From Hyphomicrobiales bacterium (GTDB lineage Bacteria; Pseudomonadota; Alphaproteobacteria; Rhizobiales; Devosiaceae), in the NCBI GenBank assembly GCA_027487555.1, contig JAIYDI010000037.1, positions 1 through 64,000 on the forward strand: a stretch of 64,000 nt of DNA, given 5' to 3'. Below the pieces are notes generated by a model. The model was not told the DNA's origin, did no database searches, and saw only the letters and a list, made by a program, of their open reading frames with translations. Numbering within the stretch: the first letter of the stretch is position 1; every line of letters begins with the position of its first letter. Of the stretch, positions 42,570-52,422 are shown in pieces. A program made the position numbers and the translations under genes.

Positions 42570-42582
42570 TCAGGAGTTCCCC

Positions 42583-43440
42583 ATGACCGACCCGTTCGAG
42601 GGTTTCGATCTCGACAATCCCGCACTGCCGCGCTCGATCAAGAAGAAGGCGCTTGGGTCGGGTGGCTACCCCTATGAAGAAAAGATGGATTCGGACGCCT
42701 ATGATGCCGAGATGACCGTCGTGCAGACGCAACTGGCGCTGCTGCAGCAGGATCAGGCAAAGAGCGGGCGTCGGATCGTCATCCTGTTCGAGGGGCGCGA
42801 TGCGGCGGGCAAGGGCGGCTCCATCGCCACCTACCTGCAATATCTCAACCCGCGCTACAACATGACGGTGGCGCTCTCGAAACCATCGGACCGCGAGCGG
42901 ACGCAGTGGTATTTCCAGCGCTATGTCGACTGGCTGCCGGCTGCCGGTGAGCAGGTGCTGTTCGACCGCAGCTGGTACAACCGCGCCGGCGTTGAGCCGG
43001 TGATGGGGTTCTGCACGCCCGAGGAGACGACGAAGTTCCTCGGCGAGGTGTCGCATTTCGAGCAGATGCTGACCAATGACGGCATCCACCTGTTCAAGTT
43101 CTGGCTCGCCATCGGGCGCGAGATGCAGCTGAAGCGCTTCCACGATCGGCGCCACGATCCGCTCAAGGTGTGGAAGCTGTCGCCGGTGGACATGAAGGCG
43201 CTCGAAAAGTTCGACGACTATTCCGTGGCGCGCAACCGCATGTTCGAAGCGAGCCATACAGACCACGCGCCGTGGCGTGTGATCCTCAACAATGACAAAC
43301 GGCGCGGCCGGCTCGCGATCCTGCGTTCGGTGCTGCACGAAATCGAGTATGCGGGCAAGGATGTGAAAGCCGTGGGGGCGATCGACAGGAAGATCGCGCT
43401 CACCCCGGAGGCATTCAGGCACGGGCATCATAACATGTGA
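42583..43440 (+). CDS. ppk2: Polyphosphate kinase 2
   Basis: PPK2 enzymes transfer phosphate between polyphosphate and nucleotides, usually to make GTP or ATP from the diphosphate. The 285-residue protein has Walker A in LFEGRDAAGKGGSI at about 69-82, the lid region TVALSKPSDRERTQWYFQRY, and the Walker B-like VLFDRSWYNRAGVEPVMGF. LKVWKLSPVDMKALEKFDDY and APWRVILNNDKRRGRLAIL are further family blocks. The size and single domain match class I PPK2. ATG 42583 has GGAG 6 bases upstream. Its position facing phoR suggests a link with phosphate limitation. Confidence 0.94.
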   Translation: MTDPFEGFDLDNPALPRSIKKKALGSGGYPYEEKMDSDAYDAEMTVVQTQLALLQQDQAKSGRRIVILFEGRDAAGKGGSIATYLQYLNPRYNMTVALSKPSDRERTQWYFQRYVDWLPAAGEQVLFDRSWYNRAGVEPVMGFCTPEETTKFLGEVSHFEQMLTNDGIHLFKFWLAIGREMQLKRFHDRRHDPLKVWKLSPVDMKALEKFDDYSVARNRMFEASHTDHAPWRVILNNDKRRGRLAILRSVLHEIEYAGKDVKAVGAIDRKIALTPEAFRHGHHNM

Positions 43441-43479
43441 TGTCACTGGCTGATGGCGTTGTCTTCGCCAGTAGTCGGC

Positions 43480-43626
43480 GCCCCTCTCCCGCCCGCGGGG
43501 GAGGGTGGCGCACAGCGCCGGGTGGGGGGTGCCGCTTGCGCTAAATCTCTATTCGCCTTGCATAATTCGGCACAAGGTGCCCCCCTCACCCGCCCTTCGG
43601 GCACCCTTTCCCTCACGAGGGAGAGG
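43480..43626 (-). repeat. Intergenic repeat, family 2, copy B
   Basis: This copy is the reverse orientation of 24194-24401. Shared blocks are GGTGGGGGGTGCCGCTTGCG and CAAGGTGCCCCCCTCACC, with outer ends CCCTCTCCCGCCCGCGGGGG and CCCTCACGAGGGAGAGG. It fills part of the 363-base gap 43441-43803. I see no gene in the rest of that gap. Confidence 0.72.
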
Positions 43627-43803
43627 CCCGACTGCGGGACCTGCGCCAGATGCGACCCGTTCGCGACCGCCGATTGCCCCTGCCCGCCGTCACCCGTTTG
43701 ACATCCTTGCGGAAACCCGCTCACATGCGTCAACAATCCGTTAAGCCTCACTTGGGGGCGGCGGGCCCGACCGGCAGGGCGCTGTCCGGGAAGGGAGAAA
43801 AAG

Positions 43804-44619
43804 GTGGCAGGGGTTTCGGGCGCCAACGCGGCGGCAAGCGTCAGGCGGGCAGTGGATGTGCATAATGAAGCGGGGGCCGGGCCGTTCGTGCTCGCCTGTG
43901 ATCACGCCTCGAACCGCATTCCGGAGCGCTATGGTACGCTCGGCCTTACGGCGGCGGACAGGGTGCGGCATATCGCTTGGGATCCGGGCGCACTGCCGGT
44001 GGCACTCAGGCTCTGCGAAGTGCTTGATGCGCCACTCGTCGCTTCCACGGTGAGCCGGCTGGTGATTGACTGCAACCGCGACCACGGTGCGCCGGACCTG
44101 ATCCCCGTGATCAGCGAGCGCACGAGTATTCCAGGCAATGCCGAGGTTACCGCCGAGGATCGTGCGCGGCGGATCGCGGAGTTTCACACCCCATTCCACG
44201 CAGCGCTGGACGGTGTGATTTCCCGCAGGCTAGCCGCCGGCCAGCCGACCGTGCTGGTAACGGTGCACTCGTTCACGCCTGTCTACAAGGATGTGTGGCG
44301 GCCCTGGCCGATCGGGCTCATCCACGGGCACGACATTCGGATGACGCGGGCGCTGGCCGATGCGCTGGTTGCCGATGCGCCCGGGTTGAACCTCGGGTGG
44401 AACGAGCCCTATTCGGCGCTTGAAGGCGTCACCTACACGCTCGAGCACCATGGCAACGCGCGCGGACTCGATGCCGCGATGATCGAAATCCGCCACGACG
44501 AAATTCTCGAACCCGACGGGATTGCCCTCTGGGCGGACCGTCTGGCGCGCTGCCTGCCGATCGCGCTCGGCGCCATCGGCGGAGCGGCGCGATATGAAGC
44601 AACTTCCACAGGGGCATGA
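43804..44619 (+). CDS. N-formylglutamate amidohydrolase-family protein
   Basis: Members hydrolyse the amide of N-formylglutamate or related glutamyl amides using a zinc ion. The 271-residue protein has FVLACDHASNRIPERYGTLG with the first metal His, SRLVIDCNRD, VLVTVHSFTPVYKD with a second His, and TYTLEHHGNARGLDAAMIEIR. I use GTG 43804 because GGGAG lies 8 bases upstream. There are no histidine degradation genes nearby. The amino acid permease and glutamine synthetase-like ligase that follow suggest that the real substrate could be a gamma-glutamyl amide or a glutamate derivative of the same pathway. Confidence 0.87.
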   Translation: MAGVSGANAAASVRRAVDVHNEAGAGPFVLACDHASNRIPERYGTLGLTAADRVRHIAWDPGALPVALRLCEVLDAPLVASTVSRLVIDCNRDHGAPDLIPVISERTSIPGNAEVTAEDRARRIAEFHTPFHAALDGVISRRLAAGQPTVLVTVHSFTPVYKDVWRPWPIGLIHGHDIRMTRALADALVADAPGLNLGWNEPYSALEGVTYTLEHHGNARGLDAAMIEIRHDEILEPDGIALWADRLARCLPIALGAIGGAARYEATSTGA

Positions 44620-44637
44620 GGGCAGGAAGGCATCGGC

Positions 44638-46176
44638 ATGACACACGAAAACCACGAGGACAAAAAGCTCCTCCACTCGATGGGCTACGCGCAGGAACTG
44701 GCGCGGCGAATGAGCGGGTTCTCCAACTTCGCGATTTCGTTTTCCATCATCTGCATCTTGTCTGGCGGCATCAATTCCTTCGCGCAGGCCACCGGGTCGA
44801 TCGGTGGCGCGGGGGCGGGTATCGCTTGGATCGTCGGCTGCGCCATATCGGGCCTGTTCGCGCTCGCGATGGCGCAGATCGCCTCGGCCTATCCGACAGC
44901 GGGCGGGCTCTATCACTGGGGCTCGATCCTCGGGAACCGCTTCATAGGCTGGATCACGGCCTGGCTGAACCTGCTTGGGCTCATCACCGTGATGGGCGCG
45001 ATCAATATCGGTACGGCTTTCTTCTTCCAGGGCACGTTCGGCTCCCTGATCGGCATGACAACGGACCCGCTGCATATCGTGCTGTTTGTCGTGCTGATCA
45101 CCGCGTTGCAGGCGGTCGTCAATCACCTCGGCATCAGGCTGACCGCGCTGCTGACCGACTGGTCGGGTTACCTGATCCTCATCACCACGGTGGTGCTTGT
45201 GGTGGCGCTGCTGGCATTCGCGCCTTCGCATGACTGGAGCCGGCTGTGGACCTTCACCAACTATTCGGGTGAGGCGGGCGGCAACGTGTTCCCGCAGAGC
45301 GACAACATGCTCTATCTCTTCGCGCTCTGCCTGTTGCTGCCCATCTACACCATCACAGGCTACGACGCCTCCGCACACACAGCCGAAGAGACCAAGAACG
45401 CTGCCATGTCGGTGCCCAAGGGCATCGTCAACGCGGTGATCATCTCCTCGATTGCAGGCTGGATCATGGTATCGGCGATCATGATCGCCATCCCGGACCT
45501 GGCCGAGGGCGCCAAGCAGGGCTTCTCGGTCTTCTATCTGACCATGTCCGCCGTACTGCCGTCCTGGCTCGTGACCATCCTGTTTCTGGCCATCCTCGTG
45601 GCGCAGTTCATCTGCGGTCTGGCGACTGTGACTTCGACCTCGCGCATGCTCTACGCGTTCGGCCGTGACGGCGGCGTGCCGGTGTTCTCGAAGCAGATTG
45701 CCAGTGTGTCGACGCGCTTCCGCACGCCGGTCATCGCGATCTGGACGGGCGCGGTGCTGGAAGTGCTGTTCGTCTGGCTGGCGCAGACCCAGTCGGTGGG
45801 CGGCACCAACATCTACACGCTCACCGTCAACGCGACCCTGATCTTCGTGTTCCTCAGCTTCGCCGTGCCGATCGTGGCCGGGTTCTTCGCCATCGGTACG
45901 CCGAAGTGGCCGAAGCAGGGGCCGTGGACGATGGGGATCGCGCTGTACAAGCTGGTCGCCGTGCTGGTGGTGCTGTCGATGGCACTGATCATCTTCATCG
46001 CTATCCAGCCGCCGAACGGGCAGGTGCTGTGGATCACGCTCGCCTTCCTCGCGTTGGCTGCCATCATTTGGTTCGCCTTCGAGAACAAGCGCTTCCAGGG
46101 CCCGCCGGTGGGCGACATCATCAAGAAGAAGCAGGCGGAAATCGCCGCCATCGAAGCCAAGTACGGCGAGGCATAA
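44638..46176 (+). CDS. APC-superfamily amino acid/amine permease
   Basis: The 512-residue protein has about 12 membrane segments and belongs to the amino acid-polyamine-organocation superfamily. The conserved first segments read FSNFAISFSIICILSGGINSF and AQIASAYPTAGGLYHWGSIL, and the middle has ITGYDASAHTAEETKNAAMS, which is characteristic of the GABA/choline-type permease group. A charged C-terminal tail (KKKQAEIAAIEAKYGEA) lies in the cytoplasm. It is 18 bases after the amidohydrolase gene and 78 before the ligase gene. It probably imports the amine or amino acid that the ligase glutamylates. Confidence 0.92.
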   Translation: MTHENHEDKKLLHSMGYAQELARRMSGFSNFAISFSIICILSGGINSFAQATGSIGGAGAGIAWIVGCAISGLFALAMAQIASAYPTAGGLYHWGSILGNRFIGWITAWLNLLGLITVMGAINIGTAFFFQGTFGSLIGMTTDPLHIVLFVVLITALQAVVNHLGIRLTALLTDWSGYLILITTVVLVVALLAFAPSHDWSRLWTFTNYSGEAGGNVFPQSDNMLYLFALCLLLPIYTITGYDASAHTAEETKNAAMSVPKGIVNAVIISSIAGWIMVSAIMIAIPDLAEGAKQGFSVFYLTMSAVLPSWLVTILFLAILVAQFICGLATVTSTSRMLYAFGRDGGVPVFSKQIASVSTRFRTPVIAIWTGAVLEVLFVWLAQTQSVGGTNIYTLTVNATLIFVFLSFAVPIVAGFFAIGTPKWPKQGPWTMGIALYKLVAVLVVLSMALIIFIAIQPPNGQVLWITLAFLALAAIIWFAFENKRFQGPPVGDIIKKKQAEIAAIEAKYGEA

Positions 46177-46254
46177 GTCCTGGCCGAGGCCAAGGGAATC
46201 GCGGCGGGCCGCCGCGATTCCCCAATATCAACAAGACATACCGGGGAGACACCC

Positions 46255-47616
46255 ATGGCCGCCTATACACTCGAACAGCTCAAGGCCGACGTGAAGGCCG
46301 GCACCATCGACACGGTGCTCGTGGCGTTTCCCGACATGCAGGGCCGGCTGATCGGCAAGCGCTTCCAGGCGGAGTTCTTCCTCGAAGGCGCCATCGACGA
46401 GACGCATGGCTGCGACTATCTGCTTGCCAATGATATCGATATGGAGCCGGTGCCCGGCTACGAGGCGGCGAACTGGGGCAAGGGCTATGGCGATTTCGTC
46501 ATGAAGCCGGATGTCTCGACGCTGATGAAGGCGACCTGGCTCGAGGGCACGGCGATCATCCTCGCCGACCTCGTCGACCACCATCACCACGAGCCTATTC
46601 CACATAGCCCGCGCGCCATTTTGAAGGCGCAGCTCCAGCGGCTCGACTCCCTGGGGCTGACGGCGAATTTTGCCTCGGAGCTCGAGTTCTATCTGTTCGA
46701 CGAGAGTTTCCGTTCGGCCTGGGACAAGGGCTACAAGAACCTGACGACGGCCGGCTATTACGTCGAGGACTACCATATCTTCCAGACGACCAAGGAAGAG
46801 GGGGTGATGCGGGCGGTGCGCAAGCAGCTGCAGGCTTCCGGTATCCCTGTGGAGAACTCGAAGGGCGAGTGGGGCCCGGGCCAGGAAGAAATCAATGTGC
46901 GCTATGCCGATGCGCTGACCATGGCCGACCGCCATGTGATCATGAAGAACGGCATCAAGGAGATCGCGCATTTCCAGGGCAAGGCGATCACCTTCATGGC
47001 GAAGTGGGATTTCGGCCTCGCCGGCTCGTCGAGCCATATCCACATGTCGCTGGCGGACAAGAAGGGCAATATCTTCTTTGATCCCAAGGCTGAGCTGGGG
47101 ATGAGCGAGACGATGCGCCATTACGTGGCGGGGCTGCTGAAATACGCGCCCGACATCACCTATTTCCTCGCGCCCTATATCAACTCGTACAAGCGCTTCC
47201 AGGTGGGCACCTTCGCGCCGACCAAGGCGATCTGGAGCCGCGACAACCGCACGGCCGGGTTCCGTCTGTGTGGCGAGGAGACCAAGGGCGTGCGCATCGA
47301 GTGCCGCATCGGCGGTGCCGATCTCAACCCGTACCTGGCGTTCGCGGCGCTGATCGCGGCGGGGCTCAAGGGCATCGAGGACAAGCTGCCGCTCGAGGCG
47401 CCCTATTCCGGTGACGCCTATTCGGGCAAGAAACTGCGTGAAGTGTCGAAGACATTGCGGGATGCGACCGAGGCGCTGAAGAAATCCAAGCTGTTGCGCG
47501 AGGCGATGGGCGACAAGGTGGTGGACCATTATGTGCACACGGCCGAGTGGGAGCAGTTCGAGTACGATCGTCGCGTCACGGACTGGGAGCTGAAGCGCGG
47601 CTTCGAGCGGAGCTGA
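46255..47616 (+). CDS. Glutamine synthetase-family ligase (gamma-glutamylamine synthetase-like)
   Basis: The 453-residue protein has the glutamine synthetase catalytic fold: FPDMQGRLIGKRFQAEFFLEG at the start, a metal-binding ASELEFYLF, GEWGPGQEEINVRYADAL, the FMAKWDFGLAGSSSHIHMSL block, and the arginine loop SRDNRTAGFRL. It lacks the adenylylation-site region of housekeeping GlnA and its N-terminus resembles PuuA-type ligases, which couple glutamate to polyamines or other amines using ATP. Context with a permease, aldehyde and alcohol dehydrogenases and an amidohydrolase supports catabolism by gamma-glutamylation. The amine cannot be identified from sequence. Confidence 0.9.
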   Translation: MAAYTLEQLKADVKAGTIDTVLVAFPDMQGRLIGKRFQAEFFLEGAIDETHGCDYLLANDIDMEPVPGYEAANWGKGYGDFVMKPDVSTLMKATWLEGTAIILADLVDHHHHEPIPHSPRAILKAQLQRLDSLGLTANFASELEFYLFDESFRSAWDKGYKNLTTAGYYVEDYHIFQTTKEEGVMRAVRKQLQASGIPVENSKGEWGPGQEEINVRYADALTMADRHVIMKNGIKEIAHFQGKAITFMAKWDFGLAGSSSHIHMSLADKKGNIFFDPKAELGMSETMRHYVAGLLKYAPDITYFLAPYINSYKRFQVGTFAPTKAIWSRDNRTAGFRLCGEETKGVRIECRIGGADLNPYLAFAALIAAGLKGIEDKLPLEAPYSGDAYSGKKLREVSKTLRDATEALKKSKLLREAMGDKVVDHYVHTAEWEQFEYDRRVTDWELKRGFERS

Positions 47617-47644
47617 GGCTTGCTGCGCAACACGGCTGCTACTA

Positions 47645-47663
47645 TGTTGCGATAATCGCAACA
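47645..47663. promoter_or_regulatory. Palindromic operator of the XRE/PIN toxin-antitoxin pair
   Basis: TGTTGCGATAATCGCAACA is a perfect 8-base inverted repeat with a three-base centre, ending 19 bases before the antitoxin gene. The GATAAT inside could be a -10 element, so binding would block initiation. XRE-type antitoxins commonly autoregulate from such sites. Confidence 0.7.
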
Positions 47664-47682
47664 GCCGCATCGCGAGGGCCAG

Positions 47683-48138
47683 ATGGCGGAGCATCCTCAT
47701 CCGATCGACAGGGACTGGTTCGCCGCCCGGCTCAAGGCCGCCGGGCTGTCGCTGCGCAAGGCCGCGGCCCAAATCGGCATGGACCCCTCGGCACTGTCGC
47801 GCAGCCTCAACGGCAAGCGCCGGCTGCAGATCGCCGAGGCGGACCGGCTGGCGCGGGTGCTCGGCGTGCCGGCAGCGCTGCTCATCGACCGGATCGGCGG
47901 TCGGGGAGAGGCGATTTTGCCGCTCGTCGCCGAAGAGGACACGCCGCCATTCATCCACGACGATGCAGGGTCGACGCGCGATGCGGCGGCGCAGGTGGCA
48001 GGCAAGGACGTGACGGACAAATCGTCGTTCCGGCATCATCCGGTGTTCGGCATGTGGAAGGGCATCGTGACACTCGACCCGGACTACGACTACACGCAGC
48101 CGGCCGATCCGGATTGGGGCAAGGTCTATGATGACTGA
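47683..48138 (+). CDS. XRE-type helix-turn-helix antitoxin
   Basis: The 151-residue protein has an N-terminal Cro/C1-type DNA-binding domain at about residues 12-65: FAARLKAAGLSLRKAAAQIG, MDPSALSRSLNGKRRLQI and AEADRLARVLGVPAALL. The C-terminal 85 residues are acidic and probably disordered (EEDTPPFIHDDAG), ending in WKGIVTLDPDYDYTQPADPD, which could wrap the toxin's active site. It overlaps the PIN-domain gene by 11 bases and has a palindromic operator upstream. A bare transcription factor is the alternative, but the overlap with a PIN toxin makes the antitoxin reading stronger. Confidence 0.82.
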   Translation: MAEHPHPIDRDWFAARLKAAGLSLRKAAAQIGMDPSALSRSLNGKRRLQIAEADRLARVLGVPAALLIDRIGGRGEAILPLVAEEDTPPFIHDDAGSTRDAAAQVAGKDVTDKSSFRHHPVFGMWKGIVTLDPDYDYTQPADPDWGKVYDD

Positions 48139-48544
48139 CCTGCTGCTCGATACCTGCGCGGTGATCTGGCTGGCGCAGGGCCGCGCCCTGAAGCCGGCTG
48201 CCATGGCGGCGCTCGAGGCATCGTGGCAATCTGGCCGCCCCGTGACGGTTTCGGCGATTACCGCGTGGGAACTGGGCATGCTGAGCCGCAAAGCGCGACT
48301 GACCTCGAGGGTGCCGCCGCTGGTGTTGTTTGAGGATTTCGTCGCCTCGGATGGCTTCGCCCGGGCCGACTTGCCGCCCGCGGTGCTCGTCGCCTCCTCG
48401 TTCCTTCCGGGGGATTTTCACAACGACCCCGCCGATCGCATCATCGTTGCGACGGCGCGTACCCTTGACTTGACTGTCGTGACCAGCGACCGGCTTATCC
48501 TCGACTATGCCGCACGTGGCCATGTACGCGCGATCCGCTGCTGA
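48128..48544 (+). CDS. PIN-domain toxin (VapC-like ribonuclease)
   Basis: The 138-residue protein has the PIN acidic centre: Asp8 in LLLDTCAVIWL, Glu48 in SAITAWELGML, Asp100 and Asp103 in FHNDPADRIIVATA, and Asp121 in VVTSDRLIL. All are intact, so an active magnesium-dependent ribonuclease is expected. VapC-like toxins cleave specific RNAs, often tRNA or rRNA. The gene starts inside the end of the antitoxin gene (ATG 48128, or ATG 48131 next to it). The pair sits in the middle of a catabolic gene run, between the ligase and aldehyde dehydrogenase genes, and ends 12 bases before the latter. Confidence 0.88.
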   Translation: MMTDLLLDTCAVIWLAQGRALKPAAMAALEASWQSGRPVTVSAITAWELGMLSRKARLTSRVPPLVLFEDFVASDGFARADLPPAVLVASSFLPGDFHNDPADRIIVATARTLDLTVVTSDRLILDYAARGHVRAIRC

Positions 48545-48556
48545 AAGGACAAGAAC

Positions 48557-49939
<1,383 letters not shown>

Positions 49940-49954
49940 GGACAAGGACACGGT

Positions 49955-50050
49955 GTCACCTCGGGCCAGGCCGGGGTCCAACCTGGGATGACGCTAGATC
50001 CGCGATGGTAGAAATATCTCAGGATGGGTCCCTGCCTGCGCCGGGATGAC
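49955..50050 (+). repeat. Intergenic repeat, family 1, copy C (diverged)
   Basis: GTCACCTCGGGCCAGGCCGG at the left and CTGCGCCGGGATGAC at the right match the ends of copies A and B with several changes, and CTCAGGATGGG is shared. It lies between the aldehyde and alcohol dehydrogenase genes. Confidence 0.6.
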
Positions 50051-50090
50051 CCTGAGCAAGGGGCACGGCACGTGCCAGAAGAAGGGCAAA

Positions 50091-51248
50091 ATGGCCACGA
50101 AAGCCAACTGGAACTACCCCACCGCCGTGAAATTCGGCGCGGGCCGCATCAAGGAACTGCCCGAGGCGCTGAAGACCGCGGGGATCACCAAGCCGCTGCT
50201 CGTCACCGATGCCGGGCTCGCCAATCTGCCGGTGACGCAGCAGACGCTGAAGCTCTTGCGGGACGCAGGCATCGAGGTCGGGCTGTTCTCGGATGTGAAG
50301 CCGAACCCGATTTCCGCCAATGTCGAGGCCGGCATCGCGGTGCTGCGGTCGGGCGGCTATGACGGGGTGATCGCCTTCGGTGGTGGCTCGGGGCTCGATA
50401 CCGGCAAGGTCATCGCCTTCATGGCGGGCCAGACCCGGCCGATATGGGATTTCGAGGATATCGGCGACTGGTGGACGCGCGCCGACCCCAAGGGCATCTT
50501 CCCGATCGTCGCGGTGCCGACCACGGCGGGCACGGGCTCGGAAGTGGGCCGGGCGGGCGTGATCACCGACGAGACGACGCATACCAAGAAAGTGATCTTC
50601 CACCCGCTGATGATGCCGAAAGTGGTGATCGCCGACCCGGAGCTGACCGTCGGCATGCCGGCCTTCATCACCATCGGCACCGGGTTCGATGCGCTGGCGC
50701 ATTGCCTCGAGGCCTATTGCGCGCCGGGATATCATCCGCTGGCGGATGGTATTGCGGTCGAGGGCATTCGCCTCGTGCTCGAAAACCTGCCGAAGGTTGC
50801 GGCCAACCCCAATGACATCGAGGCGCGCGGGCATCTGATGAGCGCGGCGGCGATGGGCGCCACGGCGTTCCAGAAGGGCCTCGGCGCCATCCATGCGCTG
50901 AGCCACCCGGTTGGCGCGCTTTTTGACACACATCACGGCATGACCAATGCCGTGTTCATGCCCTATGTGCTGGTGGTGAACCGTGATGCAATCGAGGCGC
51001 GGATCGCCCGGCTCGCGGCCTATTGCGGGCTGGCGCCGAGCTTCGAGGCGTTCCTGCATGCGGTTTCCGCGCTGCGCCAGAAGCTTAATGTTCCCAATAC
51101 GCTGAAGGACTTCAAGGTGGATGGATCGAAGCGCGAGCTGATCGGCGACATGGCGATCGTCGACCCCACGGCGGGTGGCAACCCGATCGAACTCACCAAG
51201 GCGCGCGCGCTCGAGATTTTCGATCGCGCAATGGAGGGGCGGCTCTAG
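50091..51248 (+). CDS. Iron-containing (type III) alcohol dehydrogenase
   Basis: The 385-residue protein is a group III metal-dependent alcohol dehydrogenase. NAD-binding parts are AFGGGSGLDTGKVIAFMA and VPTTAGTGSEVGRAGVITDE. Metal ligands are Asp and His in GFDALAHCLEAYCAP and two His in HALSHPVGALFDTHHGMTN. I chose ATG 50091 because the product then starts like its relatives (NWNYPTAVKFGAGRI); an in-frame ATG at 50046 adds 15 residues that begin inside the repeat. Its pairing with an aldehyde dehydrogenase suggests two-step oxidation of an alcohol group on the same pathway. Confidence 0.93.
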   Translation: MATKANWNYPTAVKFGAGRIKELPEALKTAGITKPLLVTDAGLANLPVTQQTLKLLRDAGIEVGLFSDVKPNPISANVEAGIAVLRSGGYDGVIAFGGGSGLDTGKVIAFMAGQTRPIWDFEDIGDWWTRADPKGIFPIVAVPTTAGTGSEVGRAGVITDETTHTKKVIFHPLMMPKVVIADPELTVGMPAFITIGTGFDALAHCLEAYCAPGYHPLADGIAVEGIRLVLENLPKVAANPNDIEARGHLMSAAAMGATAFQKGLGAIHALSHPVGALFDTHHGMTNAVFMPYVLVVNRDAIEARIARLAAYCGLAPSFEAFLHAVSALRQKLNVPNTLKDFKVDGSKRELIGDMAIVDPTAGGNPIELTKARALEIFDRAMEGRL

Positions 51249-51259
51249 GGGCGGTCCAG

Positions 51260-52414
51260 ATGTTCGCCGCCGATCCCGGGCGCAACAGGTTCATGCTGCG
51301 GGGGGCTTTGGCTCGCCGCGGCTATGACTGGTGGTGGCATAATTTCACCGCACGGCATGCCGTGACAGGGGTGGAACGGGCCTTCTCGATCACGTTCTTT
51401 GTCACCAACCCGGGCTCAGGCGGGGCGGAGCCGGTGTTTGCCGGGGCGGGCACGGCCAATCCCACGAGCCGCCCGGCTTATGGGCTCGTCAAGATCGGCA
51501 TCTGGGGCGAAGGCGGGCGGCAGCTGCACCGCTACAGCGGCACACGTGCGATCAAGATCGCGCCCGATCGGCTCGACATCGAGATGGCGGGCTGCCGGCT
51601 CTCGGAAACTGCAAGTGAGGGCGAAGTTCTGGTGACGCCCGCCGACGCGGCGGCGCACCCCGAATGGGCGAGCGATGCCGGGCGCTTCCGCTGGCAGCTC
51701 AGCATCGACAAGCAGATCCATTATTCGGTGGGTGCGGGGGCATCGGCGCCGGCGCGGGCGCTGAACCTGTTCGAGATGTATTGGCACGCAGAAGGCATCA
51801 AGACGCTCTACTCTGGCTGGGTGGAGCTCGATGGCGAGCGCTACGAGGTTACCCCTGACTCCTCGTTCGGCTATGCCGACAAGAACTGGGGCCGCGATTT
51901 CACCTCGCCCTGGCTGTGGCTTGCGAGCTCGGACCTCGTCAGCCTCACGACCGGGCGGCGGCTCGAAAACTCCGCGCTCGAAATCGGCGGCGGACGGCCC
52001 CGCGTGCTCGGGGTGGCGCTGCCGAACCGGCTGCTCGCCTATTTCGCCCATGAGGGGCGGGGCTATGATTTCAACTTTTCGAAGCCGTGGCAGCGGGCGG
52101 AGGTCCACTTCGGTTTCGAGGAAGCCGAGAGCGACAATATCTGGCGCGTGGTGGCGGAAAACCGCGAGGCGCGGCTCGAAGTCGATCTGGCCTGCCGGCG
52201 CGCCGACATGCTGCAAGTGCGCTACCAGTCGCCCGATGGCGCCCGCCGCCATCCGCGGCTCTGGAATGGGGGCACGGGGCGCGGCGAGCTGCGGCTGTTC
52301 CACCGCAAGGGCGGCACGCACCGGCTTGTCGACCGCATCGCCATCGGCCATGCCGGGTGCGAATATGGCGAGTATGATGCGACCGGCCCCTATCGTCGGC
52401 AGATGTCGAGCTGA
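51260..52414 (+). CDS. Calycin-like protein with DKNWG motif (tocopherol cyclase/CrtC-like), copy 1
   Basis: The 384-residue protein has no signal peptide or membrane span. Its beta-rich pattern and the motif SFGYADKNWGRDFTSPWLWLASSDL resemble the D-x-N-W-G signature of the CrtC / tocopherol cyclase / AttH group of calycins, some of which cyclise or hydrate isoprenoid chains. Other blocks are WWHNFTARH, IGIWGEGG, RFRWQLSI and LWNGGTGRGELRLF. Its 11-base spacing after the alcohol dehydrogenase gene suggests operon membership. A diverged paralogue is at 55104-56138. The family assignment is by motif recognition only, and the function is open. Confidence 0.7.
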   Translation: MFAADPGRNRFMLRGALARRGYDWWWHNFTARHAVTGVERAFSITFFVTNPGSGGAEPVFAGAGTANPTSRPAYGLVKIGIWGEGGRQLHRYSGTRAIKIAPDRLDIEMAGCRLSETASEGEVLVTPADAAAHPEWASDAGRFRWQLSIDKQIHYSVGAGASAPARALNLFEMYWHAEGIKTLYSGWVELDGERYEVTPDSSFGYADKNWGRDFTSPWLWLASSDLVSLTTGRRLENSALEIGGGRPRVLGVALPNRLLAYFAHEGRGYDFNFSKPWQRAEVHFGFEEAESDNIWRVVAENREARLEVDLACRRADMLQVRYQSPDGARRHPRLWNGGTGRGELRLFHRKGGTHRLVDRIAIGHAGCEYGEYDATGPYRRQMSS

Positions 52415-52422
52415 GCCTGTCG

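Noticed and set aside
47620-47656. Promoter made of TTGCTG at 47620 and GATAAT at 47651 for the toxin-antitoxin pair
   Set aside because: The spacing of 25 bases is too long for a sigma70-type promoter, so only the palindrome is reported.
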